Assembly (NCBI GenBank): GCA_022821725.1
Contig: JAJEDB010000071.1
Span: 1 to 64,000 of the forward strand
Length of the DNA stretch: 64,000 bases
Direction of reading: 5' to 3'
Source: Candidatus Poribacteria bacterium
Lineage (GTDB): Bacteria > Poribacteria > WGA-4E > WGA-3G
In this document: in pieces, positions 52,881 through 61,152 of the stretch
Layout: each line of letters begins with the position of its first letter
How positions within the stretch are numbered: position 1 is the stretch's first letter
Notes under the pieces: model-generated
The model's input: the letters and a program-made list of their open reading frames with translations, nothing else
The model's database searches: none
What the model was told of the DNA's origin: nothing
Made by a program: the position numbers and the translations under genes

Positions 52881-54196
52881 ATTGTCAATTTAACGCTAAA
52901 TTCGTTCTTTCCGGATTGTAACGTGAGACGTATAAAAAGCGAATGTTCCCCTATCCATCTGACATCATCGACGTTGGACTCCGTTAATTGTAGACCTTCG
53001 TGGTCACCCCAGACGACTATCCCATAAGGCATCGTCCGCGTCGCCTCTACCACAATGGCGATGTGTAGTTGTGTCCGGTGTCGCGTCGGTAAAAATCCCG
53101 TTAGGACAGGTGTATTCGCTTCAGACTGTAATACCCGTTCGGCAGCATAGTTTTTGATCTCAACGGGCACCATATCACCTTCAATAAAGGTCAATTCACA
53201 CGCCGCGTCGTAGTAAAATATCTTTAACGTAGACTTCGGGTCAGACATTTCCTCTCGGATCTCCGTAGTTGTCCCGACAACCGCGGTCGGTTCGGTTTTC
53301 TGACACTGTTCGATGTAATCTTCAACCATTTGCGAAAGGAGCAGCGGCTTTGTGTCTTGAAGACTCACCACGTGTGCGAAGTATGCATCGAGGCGTTCCA
53401 ACCCCTCTTCTCCGAGGTGTGCAACGGTAAGCGGGTCGATATGTTCTACATAACCCAGCCATTGATTCCACGCCGTGCTTTCGACATAGACATCATAATG
53501 GTGTTGCGCTGTTCCGTTTAAGAGTGCTGCGCGGAGATTATGTGCGTCTGCATCAAGATGACCAGCAGTATGGTAAGGGATACCGACAATCTTTTCAAAC
53601 GATTGGTCAGGGGTCCCTCGTGCGACAATCGCATCAAGAGACGCTGAAACCTCAAGCGGGTAAAAACACCCAAAACCACCGCGGTCGGAACCCTCAATTT
53701 CAGGAACATTCGGGGCTGTCGCATCCACCTCTTGCTGATTCCAATGGTAGCCCCAAAGCCCGCGGAAGCCCGTCTGTTCAAGGGCTCGCAGGAACGTATC
53801 ATTCTTGAAGACTGCCCCTGCGATATTCATCTCCGCCCAAGGCAGCGTTCGCTTGAGTCTTTCCCGTTCCCTGATTATATATTCCGGTAACTTCTCTCGC
53901 ATCGTGACGAGATGCGATGCCATGGCTTCCGTGCTGGCACCCGGATTGGCATTTCTTGCAGCCTCCCAGTTCGTTTCCCAGATCGGTCTGATATCGAGCA
54001 TCAACAAGGGAGCGTCGCCGTGCTCAGTGTGGAACGTTGTGAGCAACCTCGCGACGACTGGCGCAGATGTGGTATCGACTGCCCATGTTATGGGTATACC
54101 GTGTTTATGTGCAATTTCTGCTAACAGTCGGACACCTTCACGCAGCCGCTCCCTGTCTTCCGCTATCGCTGTGCTTACCAATCCGTAACTCAGCAT
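52877..54196 (-). CDS. polysaccharide-deacetylase-like protein of unknown function
   Basis: A 439-aa protein. The opening half looks like a NodB/deacetylase-type TIM barrel: VRLLAEIAHKHGIPITWAVD, MLDIRPIWETNWEAA, ALEQTGFRGLWGYHWNQ and VGIPYHTAGHLDADAHNL (several His/Asp). The C-terminal half is a beta-sandwich (STLKIFYYDAACELTFIEGD ... LQSGKNEFSVKLTI). I cannot assign activity; the classical NodB D-D/H-x3-H order is not clearly present. There is no signal peptide at the ATG. It follows the aldolase by 2 nt and is probably cotranscribed, hinting at a carbohydrate-related pathway. Confidence 0.55.
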   Translation of the reverse strand: MLSYGLVSTAIAEDRERLREGVRLLAEIAHKHGIPITWAVDTTSAPVVARLLTTFHTEHGDAPLLMLDIRPIWETNWEAARNANPGASTEAMASHLVTMREKLPEYIIRERERLKRTLPWAEMNIAGAVFKNDTFLRALEQTGFRGLWGYHWNQQEVDATAPNVPEIEGSDRGGFGCFYPLEVSASLDAIVARGTPDQSFEKIVGIPYHTAGHLDADAHNLRAALLNGTAQHHYDVYVESTAWNQWLGYVEHIDPLTVAHLGEEGLERLDAYFAHVVSLQDTKPLLLSQMVEDYIEQCQKTEPTAVVGTTTEIREEMSDPKSTLKIFYYDAACELTFIEGDMVPVEIKNYAAERVLQSEANTPVLTGFLPTRHRTQLHIAIVVEATRTMPYGIVVWGDHEGLQLTESNVDDVRWIGEHSLFIRLTLQSGKNEFSVKLTI

Positions 54197-54198
54197 TA

Positions 54199-54906
54199 CT
54201 ATTCCAAAAAGACGGTAACGCCCAGGTCAGCATACTTCTGGCGGGTGCTGGGACTGCCGTTCCTAAAACAAACAGCGGTTGTCGTTCCCTCTAAAGCTTT
54301 CGCGACGTATTCCACACAAGCATCCACGGTCTGGAGTGCATGATTCGGGTGGCTTTCGATGCTGAACGTCAGATCCGCAGGACCAAAGGAGAGACAGTCA
54401 ACACCCGGCTTCGCGAGAGATCGCGCATGTGTGACGGCTTCTATGGACTCAATCTGCATCCAGAGGATGCCATTGGTGTTCCACCAATCGGCGTATTCAA
54501 GCCGTTCTTTGCCTTCGGAATTCACTCGGGGGGCACCGCCCCAACTCCGAAGTCCCTGCTGTGGATAGTAGAAAGCAGCGACGGCTTCGTTTACGGTTTC
54601 GTCTAATTCGACCTGTGGCACCTCAATGCCTGAGGGACCTAAATCAAGGTAGTTGCCGATAAGATACGTGTTTCGGGTGTGCTTAATCCGAAAGTTGGCG
54701 GGAATTCCGAGTTCATTCGCCATGTTACAGAAGGCGACGAGCCGATCCTCGTTGTATGCAGAGTGTTGGCTATCCACGGCGACAAAATCGTAGCCGCCCT
54801 CTTCGACTTTGGCGACGAGTGCGTCGGCAGATATTGCCATAGACACGTTAGCGCCATAGATGAGTTCTCCGTTGTGGATCCGTTGTTTCAAATTTGCTGC
54901 TGACAT
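54199..54906 (-). CDS. HpcH/HpaI-family class II aldolase
   Basis: About 235 aa from the ATG at 54906, preferred because GAGGG lies 6 nt before it (54912 would sit on the ribosome site). The fold signature is complete: YDFVAVDSQHSAYNEDRL (metal/base His), LDLGPSGIEVPQVE, WMQIESIEAVTHARSL (metal Glu) and DCLSFGPADLTFSIE (metal Asp). It cleaves or forms 2-keto-4-hydroxy acids. Together with a sugar-acid dehydratase elsewhere in the window it would suit sugar-acid catabolism (inference). It has a consensus promoter at 55063. Confidence 0.85.
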   Translation of the reverse strand: MSAANLKQRIHNGELIYGANVSMAISADALVAKVEEGGYDFVAVDSQHSAYNEDRLVAFCNMANELGIPANFRIKHTRNTYLIGNYLDLGPSGIEVPQVELDETVNEAVAAFYYPQQGLRSWGGAPRVNSEGKERLEYADWWNTNGILWMQIESIEAVTHARSLAKPGVDCLSFGPADLTFSIESHPNHALQTVDACVEYVAKALEGTTTAVCFRNGSPSTRQKYADLGVTVFLE

Positions 54907-55062
54907 TGTCATCCCTCATTTTTTTAGCGCAGCTTGCGAATCAAAATCTGCTGTTAAATACTGTCTGCGGTGCGCGTGGGTTCAGTTTTACAAGGCAAAC
55001 GGCATAGCGGGTGCTATTCCGAAACCGAGGCAGGCAGGTCAAGTCACGCCTGAATCCCTATA

Positions 55063-55091
55063 ATTATACCCTAAAAATCCTTTTGTGTCAA
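55063..55091 (-). promoter_or_regulatory. consensus promoter of the aldolase operon
   Basis: Minus-strand TTGACA (55086-55091), 17 bp, TATAAT (55063-55068): a full consensus promoter. It leaves a leader of about 150 nt before the aldolase, long enough for regulation, but I saw no riboswitch-like structure. Confidence 0.75.
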
Positions 55092-55341
55092 CGGATTTGT
55101 GTTTTGTATAGAACATTCAGCAATCAGCAATCAGCGGTCAGCCGTCGGCATTTCCTTATGCCGCGTTTCAGAGTATTCAGAGTAAAATCCGAAAAGGGAT
55201 AGATTATTAAAAGAGTTGTAAACCTTGATTACAACTGGGTTTTTGACGGTTTTTGTAGGAAGTATTTTGCAGACTTACTCTGAAAGTCTACAAGTTAGTA
55301 GTCAGGAATCGGAGTTCCCTCCTACAAGAATCGGCTGTCCA
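55092..55341. other. intergenic region with small repeats and a hairpin
   Basis: No gene seen. It holds CAGCAATCAGCAATCAGCGG at 55120-55139, and a hairpin GTTGTAA (55215-55221) / TTACAAC (55229-55235) followed by TGGGTTTTT on the plus strand. No plus-strand gene ends before it, so it is not clearly a terminator. A TCCTACAAGAA / TCGTAGGA inverted pair near 55321-55355 spans the stop of the next gene. Confidence 0.4.
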
Positions 55342-57063
55342 TTATCCTCGTAGGAATTGTATCTGTTGGTTGTCGAAGTGTCGTTCCGATTTCTGGGTTG
55401 GACGGATTCGCCACGCGTCGGGTAAGCGGACGAGGGAGTTGATAACATCAGGGTTCTCAAAGTAGGTATCGTCTATCTGCCAGAATTGAAGGCGCGGGTA
55501 GGTTTGGTGGTTGTGCTCAAAACTGCCCATGTTCTGAGCTTCTTGTCGCATTCTCGCAGTGACAGGTTCAATGGTGATAAAGATGCCGACTTCGGCGTTG
55601 TGCTGATCCATGACGTGGCAGAAGGCACGGACTTGGGTAATGGTAGGTTTGCCAGCCTTGACCTCGGCGAGGATACGCGCATCGGTCTCCTTCATCTGTT
55701 GAGGATTCCACAATGTGACATGTCCGACACCATCAAGTCCACCATCCTTGACATCTTTCGTCGGTCTCAGTCCAAGCCGCGTTACTGCCCAATTTGAGAA
55801 GTCGTGATATTTGCGTTTATCACCCTCTTTCAGCAGTCTGCGGACCTCCTGCATGTTTGTGGGATACCCTTCAATCTGGTAGTCAACAGACGGCTCCAAT
55901 CCGTGTCGGTCTGCCAACCGTTGGCGCATCGGATCGAGTGCGAGAATGGTTATGTCTATCCCCATCCATTGCCGATTGAGGGTATGCGCGGCGTCAATTG
56001 TCGTGCCACAGCCGCAGAACGGGTCAAGGACGATGTCGCCTTCGTTGCTGGAGGCTGTTATGAGGCGTTCATAGAGCGCGATTGGTTTTTGTGTGGGATA
56101 GCCGAGGCGTTCCTTAGAAGCACTCGCAAGGGGATTTATGTCTGTGATAATATCGTGTACTCTACTCCCTTTTGATGTAGATAAATATCGCTTGAATCTT
56201 GGAACGTTGCCCCTCGGTGGCCAATAAACCAATCCATTGGCATCTAATACATTCAATCTTTCATGAACAGAAAGAGACTCATAGTTTTCAGGGGGTCGGA
56301 CATCTTCGGGCCACGCTTCCCTACGTGGTGTGCTCCAATGTCTACCTACTTCACTGGGATCTACATCACGCCACGGTTGACCGGACTCACCTCGTCTAAT
56401 CCCAGGGGCGTTTAGGGAAGCAATCTGGTAGGGGCCTCTTTCGTCCTGATGACGATAAAACTTCTTTACGTATTCCGGATCGTGCGCTGTATAGACGGGA
56501 TTCCAGACCGTTTTGCTGCTTTTGCCATAGAATAGAATCGTGTCGTGGACCCTGCCATATTGTCTGCCATCATTATGTGCATTGGTGCGTTGCCAGATAA
56601 TCTCGTTCCTGAAATTTTCCACACCAAAAACAGCGTCCAGAACTGCTTTGAGATAGTGGCTTGCCGTCGGATCGCAGTGGAGGTAAATGCTGCCGGTGGG
56701 TGTGAGGACTCGGTGCATCTCTGCGAGGCGGGGTCCCATGAAGGCGAGGTAGGCACGCATCGCGCCACTATTACCGGACACGGCGTTTTGTAGGACTAAA
56801 TCGTTTCCTTTGAGACAGTTATCGAGTGCTTTGTAGGTGTCGCTGGTGTAAGCCCGTTTTTCGACCTCGGCCCGTGTGTCTTGTGCGGCGGTGTCCCAGG
56901 TCCAGGTATCAGTGAACGCCTTTTTCTGTGCGAGAGAATCCCCGATAAATGCGTTGTAGTCGCGTCCAGAGTTGAAGGGTGGGTCGGTGCATATTAGATG
57001 GACGCGCTCGTCGTCCATCTCGCGGAGGATTTCGAGGTTGTCCCCGAAGTAGAGTTTGTTCAT
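55342..57063 (-). CDS. DNA methyltransferase fused to an Mrr-like endonuclease domain
   Basis: A 573-aa fusion. Residues 1-395 are a beta-class N4/N6 DNA methyltransferase: catalytic HLICTDPPFNSGRDYNAF near residue 30 and SAM motif IVLDPFCGCGTTIDAAHTL near 345. From about 420 a second domain begins: WAVTRLGLRPTKDVKDGGLDGVGHVTLW, then ILAEVKAGKPTITQVRAFC. The D...E-x-K pattern (GGLDG, EVKAG) and the following QVRAF helix are those of Mrr-like PD-(D/E)xK nucleases. A single polypeptide could therefore modify and cut DNA, but it might also be a modification-only enzyme if the nuclease is inactive. It is the last gene of a three-gene operon. A second, truncated copy of its start lies upstream at 58172. 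Confidence 0.85.
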   Translation of the reverse strand: MNKLYFGDNLEILREMDDERVHLICTDPPFNSGRDYNAFIGDSLAQKKAFTDTWTWDTAAQDTRAEVEKRAYTSDTYKALDNCLKGNDLVLQNAVSGNSGAMRAYLAFMGPRLAEMHRVLTPTGSIYLHCDPTASHYLKAVLDAVFGVENFRNEIIWQRTNAHNDGRQYGRVHDTILFYGKSSKTVWNPVYTAHDPEYVKKFYRHQDERGPYQIASLNAPGIRRGESGQPWRDVDPSEVGRHWSTPRREAWPEDVRPPENYESLSVHERLNVLDANGLVYWPPRGNVPRFKRYLSTSKGSRVHDIITDINPLASASKERLGYPTQKPIALYERLITASSNEGDIVLDPFCGCGTTIDAAHTLNRQWMGIDITILALDPMRQRLADRHGLEPSVDYQIEGYPTNMQEVRRLLKEGDKRKYHDFSNWAVTRLGLRPTKDVKDGGLDGVGHVTLWNPQQMKETDARILAEVKAGKPTITQVRAFCHVMDQHNAEVGIFITIEPVTARMRQEAQNMGSFEHNHQTYPRLQFWQIDDTYFENPDVINSLVRLPDAWRIRPTQKSERHFDNQQIQFLRG

Positions 57064-57572
57064 TGTGAGTAACTTTGAGGCGGTAGTGATTCTGGATCCG
57101 CAAAATTGAGAGGAGAAGGTTTGGAATATCTTGTTCCATCTGAATCCTCATAGGTAACATTGATAGTAACTTTCAATTGATTTAAATCGCCCTGTGGATC
57201 TGGTATAATAGGTTTATTATGTCTTCTTTCATCGCCTGGTGCCAGTAAGTCAATTCCGTGCCTGAGAAGATTAATATTCTCAAGTGGTTCGCCTCCATAA
57301 GGTGCGAAAGAAAGACTTTCTTTCTCTCCAAACTCAATTTTACGGGCAACTCCGGTGCCTACATTTTTTACAGAGAGTATAATCTCATAGTCAGCAAAGT
57401 ATTCGTTATGGACATAGAGATTACCGCGTAGGAGGCGAACTATGATCTCCGGTTTATAGGTAGCTTTGAGAGTTTCCCTTGTGAGCCGGACATGCTGCCA
57501 TGTTATATACGCGAGCACAGCAGTGGCAATTGCTACAACCGCTCCTGTAATTAACGTTAGCCACTCTATCAT
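57060..57572 (-). CDS. membrane-anchored protein of unknown function, R-M operon
   Basis: A 170-aa protein with one N-terminal span (about residues 4-23, WLTLITGAVVAIATAVLAYI) and a cytoplasmic or periplasmic beta-rich domain (VRLLRGNLYVHNEYFADYEI, ILSVKNVGTGVARKIEF, KVTINVTYEDSDGTRYS), like small Ig-like domains. The stop overlaps the methyltransferase start by 4 nt (ATGA), so translation is coupled and the product is likely to work with the R-M protein. The family is not recognised. The ribosome site is GAGGG. Confidence 0.6.
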   Translation of the reverse strand: MIEWLTLITGAVVAIATAVLAYITWQHVRLTRETLKATYKPEIIVRLLRGNLYVHNEYFADYEIILSVKNVGTGVARKIEFGEKESLSFAPYGGEPLENINLLRHGIDLLAPGDERRHNKPIIPDPQGDLNQLKVTINVTYEDSDGTRYSKPSPLNFADPESLPPQSYSQ

Positions 57573-57583
57573 GAATTATCCCT

Positions 57584-58129
57584 CTACCGTCCAGACTTAT
57601 GCGTAACTTCAGCTGCTGTCTTGGCTAACAAATCAAGTGTTACATTTTTTAGCTCGCTCAATATAGTCATATCCGTTTCCCGGTCAACGACACGGAATTC
57701 AATTTTTATCTCTCCATTTTCATCAGTGTATTGCGAAATTTGCGGATCACCCACAAAAAGATTCATATACTCACCGACATAACATTCCACTACGACTGGT
57801 TTACTCCTATCAGGTGGGTATGTTATCTTTACATTCTTATGAAATGGCAGTTCACGCACGTTGAAATAGGTCCAGTCCTTAGCCCAATTCTGGACACCGT
57901 GAGTAACAACGCTGGGCACAAAAAAACGTCTTCCAGTTTCTTTTTCTAAAGATTTACAAATGTTGCCAGCGACCGAAATATCGCGGTCAGCACTGAAATG
58001 ATCCTCTTTAACTCTTACCTTTAGGGCATTGATGTGCTTAGAGCCTGTCTCGTCATATTCTAAGTAGTCATAACTTTTCAAAGCATGCTTAAGGGCATGC
58101 ACAATTGTCTGATTTTCCCATAGTTGCAT
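57584..58129 (-). CDS. protein of unknown function, first gene of the R-M operon
   Basis: A 181-aa soluble protein behind a strong AAGGAGGAG site. The N-terminal half is helical (MQLWENQTIVHALKHALKSY), the middle reads ADRDISVAGNICKSLEKETGRRFF and the C-terminal half is beta-rich with acidic residues (FVGDPQISQYTDENGEIKIE). No known domain could be seen. Eleven nucleotides separate it from the membrane-anchored gene, and the promoter at 58503 serves both. It could be a regulator, a sensor or a third restriction component. Confidence 0.55.
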   Translation of the reverse strand: MQLWENQTIVHALKHALKSYDYLEYDETGSKHINALKVRVKEDHFSADRDISVAGNICKSLEKETGRRFFVPSVVTHGVQNWAKDWTYFNVRELPFHKNVKITYPPDRSKPVVVECYVGEYMNLFVGDPQISQYTDENGEIKIEFRVVDRETDMTILSELKNVTLDLLAKTAAEVTHKSGR

Positions 58130-58171
58130 TATATTCTCCTCCTTAGTTTATGTCACTCATACGAACGACGG

Positions 58172-58249
58172 TTAGCGTGATAACTTCGTCCTTTTCTCAT
58201 CTATTGCGCGGAGGACCTTGAGGTTGTCACTGAAGTAGAGTTTGTTCAT
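58172..58249 (-). pseudogene. truncated copy of the methyltransferase start
   Basis: Reading left from the ATG at 58249: MNKLYFSDNLKVLRAIDEKR then TKLSR and a stop. The first 19 residues align with the opening MNKLYFGDNLEILREMDDER of the methyltransferase at 57063, with 11 identities and mostly conservative changes. Either the methyltransferase has been duplicated and degraded, or the gene moved within the locus. It sits in the leader of the R-M operon, between the promoter and the first gene. Confidence 0.75.
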
Positions 58250-58502
58250 AATTGGCAATCAGTGAGTCGTAAAGATGTTACACTGGTGTAACATTGGGTG
58301 TACAGTGGCTATCGGCAGAGAACCCAGTGCTCGTAAGGGTTTATAGGCTATTATCTTCGGCTTCCGCGCTGCCAAAAAAAGCATTTTGCGGAAAGTGTAA
58401 TATTTCACTTCGTCCTTTTATCAACAAGACGATACATCTAAAATTACTTATCGTCACACTAATTCCATAAGGTGAACGTCTTTTTCCTCCGAAGGAGTCC
58501 AT

Positions 58503-58530
58503 ATCATAGTATAGCATATAGCAGATGCAA
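58503..58530 (-). promoter_or_regulatory. promoter of the R-M operon
   Basis: Minus-strand TTGCAT (58525-58530), 16 bp, TATGAT (58503-58508). It leads through the truncated methyltransferase start into the 181-aa gene. The -10 overlaps a TATGCTATAC sequence that offers alternative starts. Confidence 0.5.
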
Positions 58531-58618
58531 AGTTAAGAGAAAAGTGCTAAAGTTTGGGATTTCGTTTTCAGAATACGGATGTTAATGTGGGTTGGATTTA
58601 AGGATTTGACGCAATCCA

Positions 58619-58638
58619 GAGCGGTTAGGAAACCGCTC
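58619..58638. repeat. palindrome GAGCGGTT-AGGA-AACCGCTC
   Basis: A perfect 8-bp stem with a 4-nt loop, followed by CTACCGG. It belongs to a different palindrome set from the GGGGCTGGGT family. It lies in the gap between the R-M promoter and archease; no gene ends at it. Confidence 0.6.
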
Positions 58639-58701
58639 CTACCGGACCTGGAGAGGCGATGACAAGGGTGAAGCCCATGAAGATAGACGCAGCTTTGGGA
58701 A

Positions 58702-58730
58702 TTGACAGACTCGGATTTTAAGGGTATGAT
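58702..58730 (+). promoter_or_regulatory. promoter of the archease gene
   Basis: TTGACA (58702-58707), 17 bp, TATGAT (58725-58730), 40 bp before the archease ATG at 58770. Confidence 0.7.
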
Positions 58731-58769
58731 ACTGGAAAATGAAAAGAAATCGTGATGCTGGAGAATTGT

Positions 58770-59189
58770 ATGAAGCCCTATGAATACCTTGAACACACAG
58801 CGGATATGGGACTGTTGGTTAGAGGGAAAAGTCTATCGGATCTGCTGAGAAATGCGGCACAGGGACTCTTTGAAACAATAGCCGTCGTGGATACCGTCGA
58901 TGAGACAGACGCAGTGGAGATTCACCTCACGGCTGAATCCGTGGAAGACCTTTTTGTAAGATGGCTCGACGAACTCATCTTCCAGCACGAAACACAGGAG
59001 ACTTTCTTTAAACGTGCCGACATCAAAGAGTGTAGTGAAACGGCAGTATCAGCGACGGTTTACGGTGAACCTGCAAACTTCGATAAACACGAGGTTTATA
59101 CAGAAATTAAGAGTGTTACATACCATCAGCTGCAGGTCGTGCGAAAGTGTGATGGCAGTTGGTTCGCTCAAGTTATTTTTGATCTGTGA
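58770..59189 (+). CDS. archease (RtcB RNA-ligase cofactor)
   Basis: A 139-aa archease. The ATG at 58770 follows GGAG and gives MKPYEYLEHTADMGLLVRG; the HTAD motif carries the conserved Asp. Other conserved parts are NAAQGLFETIAVVDTV, DLFVRWLDELIFQHE and the terminal SWFAQVIFDL, all present. Archease activates RtcB, which joins RNA with 2',3'-cyclic phosphate ends. RtcB itself is not in the window. It converges with the DUF6785-like gene with 4 bp between stops. Confidence 0.9.
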   Translation: MKPYEYLEHTADMGLLVRGKSLSDLLRNAAQGLFETIAVVDTVDETDAVEIHLTAESVEDLFVRWLDELIFQHETQETFFKRADIKECSETAVSATVYGEPANFDKHEVYTEIKSVTYHQLQVVRKCDGSWFAQVIFDL

Positions 59190-59193
59190 TAAC

Positions 59194-61116
59194 CTATGGA
59201 TAGAACTGATACATCGTGGTGTTTAGAAGGATGTTCAGGAGACTCCACGTGCTTCCCATGAGATAATCGCCGAGAACTAACCCCAGAAAGAACGGGATGG
59301 CGCGTCGATAACTCTGGATACCCCCGTGTCGGAGGATAAGCCATTTCAACGTCAAAGCGATCAACAACGGAATCCAGAGGTCGGACATCTCTTGGTTGCT
59401 CGCCATCACATAACCGAGCGGATGCAGCGGCAGCCAAAAGAATTTGACCCGAAGATACGTCAGCACCATCATTACAGAAAACCCGATGCCCATGAATATC
59501 ACGCCGAGCCAGTCTGTGTCGAGGGGATACGTAATCCAGTTTGTTAACCGTCCGAAGTATTCTCTTCCGTAACCGAGTGCCCAGGGTCCAAAGTATCCGG
59601 AATCCGCACCGAATTTGTAATAGAAATGTAGCTGCACCCATAAAGCGACAATCACACCGAAAACAGTCGCGATGATAACCGTCAAGAGCATCCGGCGTTG
59701 GTTAATATTGGCGAGTTCCGCGATTTTAAAAGCCTCCAACTGATGCGGCATCTGCTGCGGACGGTAATCTCGATTGAAAAAGCAGACGGAGAGTGCCGTT
59801 AAGTTCCGCGCACCGAGACGGTGCGTCCCCAAAAGCGTGTTCAAGATGTATCGAGGTGCCTGCCAGTGGTAGGCGTGGACAAAAATGCCAGACTCGGCAC
59901 GGATACGTGTTGTGACCAAGGGTGTTATGAGGAACAGAACAGCGAAAGTGAGCGCGAGCCAGACCGCCATGCCTGCCTTGTAGAGGAGGAACGCAAACAA
60001 CAAAACGCCAAGCACAAAACCCCAGACAGCCACTCGATACGACACCGGTTCGTCGTGCTGCTCGATGGGAGGTTCTCGCCCGCGTGACGGCAGCGCGCTT
60101 CTCAAAACGGTGCCGAAATGCCGTTTCCCTGTCCACCCAAAAAAGAAACAGAGTCCGATAAATGCCCCGATCGTCTGTTCGTTAAGATACGGAAAGCGTG
60201 GGATGCTACTCCATCCAACCGCTTTCGCCAAAGCGACTTCGTTCCGATAGAGAAAATAGAAGAGACTCGTCGAAAAGAGGACATCCAACGGCATGAGGAA
60301 CATAATGCCGATCGCAAACGGATAAAAGGCGGTGATGATGGTGCCGTAGAGACTCAAGGGTGCCTCCTGAAACGAGAAAAAACGGCGTGTCACCGGAATA
60401 TGCGGAATCACGGGATAGAGATGGCTCAAGCCGTTGAAGAGACTGATACCAGCAGCAATCGCGAAGCCGATCCACATCCGCTTGTTTCGGAAGAAACCGG
60501 ACGTGGGGTTGGTCATCGCAAGCGGGAGTTGAATAATCGGGAAGGTGAGACGTTCACGCTGCGCCCACTGCCGGCGGAGGATCGTATTGAGGCAGAGAAA
60601 GATAAAGGCTATCACCGAAAAGAGTAATAACCATGCTATCACGACCGGCACCCACACCCGCAAGTGAAGCGGATGATATAGACTGGATTCTCCAAGGTAA
60701 TAGCCACGGAGCGCGTCTCTATCCGAAACGGTGAGCCATTCTGGGAGATGGTGCCAAAACAGGGTGCGCCACTCGTTCTCTTCGGTTGCAAACCAGAAAC
60801 TATGTCCGAGGACAGAGAGGATCGCTTGAAAGACATCGCAGCCCGCCAAGGATGTCGAGAAGCTGAGTGTCACATACAAGAATAACAGTTCGCCTTGTCC
60901 AAGTGCCAAGTTGCTTCTTAGGAGACGGATGACCCCGTTCATCAGCATCACTGCGGTGAGGATGAAAATGACATTGGACAGCGGGACCACCCACGTCGGG
61001 AAGGTATAGCGCACGAGTTCCATCTGGATGAGGAAATAGCAGTTAATGGGTGCGCTAATGGCAAAAATGGTGATGACGCGCCATGTCAAGGCACGTTGTT
61101 GAGGAAGAGAAGTCAA
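59194..61116 (-). CDS. DUF6785-like polytopic membrane protein
   Basis: A 640-aa protein with about 13 membrane spans. It starts RALTWRVITIFAISAPINCY and includes NLALGQGELLFLYVTLSFS, RRQWAQRERLTFPIIQLPLA and RAESGIFVHAYHWQAPRYIL, the pattern I associate with the DUF6785/DUF6784 membrane family of Planctomycetes-, Lentisphaerae- and Poribacteria-type genomes. The function is unknown; a transporter of the OPT-like superfamily is plausible. It follows the enolase-superfamily gene by 36 nt. Confidence 0.75.
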   Translation of the reverse strand: MTSLPQQRALTWRVITIFAISAPINCYFLIQMELVRYTFPTWVVPLSNVIFILTAVMLMNGVIRLLRSNLALGQGELLFLYVTLSFSTSLAGCDVFQAILSVLGHSFWFATEENEWRTLFWHHLPEWLTVSDRDALRGYYLGESSLYHPLHLRVWVPVVIAWLLLFSVIAFIFLCLNTILRRQWAQRERLTFPIIQLPLAMTNPTSGFFRNKRMWIGFAIAAGISLFNGLSHLYPVIPHIPVTRRFFSFQEAPLSLYGTIITAFYPFAIGIMFLMPLDVLFSTSLFYFLYRNEVALAKAVGWSSIPRFPYLNEQTIGAFIGLCFFFGWTGKRHFGTVLRSALPSRGREPPIEQHDEPVSYRVAVWGFVLGVLLFAFLLYKAGMAVWLALTFAVLFLITPLVTTRIRAESGIFVHAYHWQAPRYILNTLLGTHRLGARNLTALSVCFFNRDYRPQQMPHQLEAFKIAELANINQRRMLLTVIIATVFGVIVALWVQLHFYYKFGADSGYFGPWALGYGREYFGRLTNWITYPLDTDWLGVIFMGIGFSVMMVLTYLRVKFFWLPLHPLGYVMASNQEMSDLWIPLLIALTLKWLILRHGGIQSYRRAIPFFLGLVLGDYLMGSTWSLLNILLNTTMYQFYP

Positions 61117-61152
61117 TGTTATCCTGCCTCACTACGAAACAATGTTCACACT

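Noticed and set aside
59726-60627. ORFs on both strands overlapping the DUF6785-like gene (136, 169 and 89 aa)
   Set aside because: Out-of-frame shadows of a long, well-composed membrane-protein frame.
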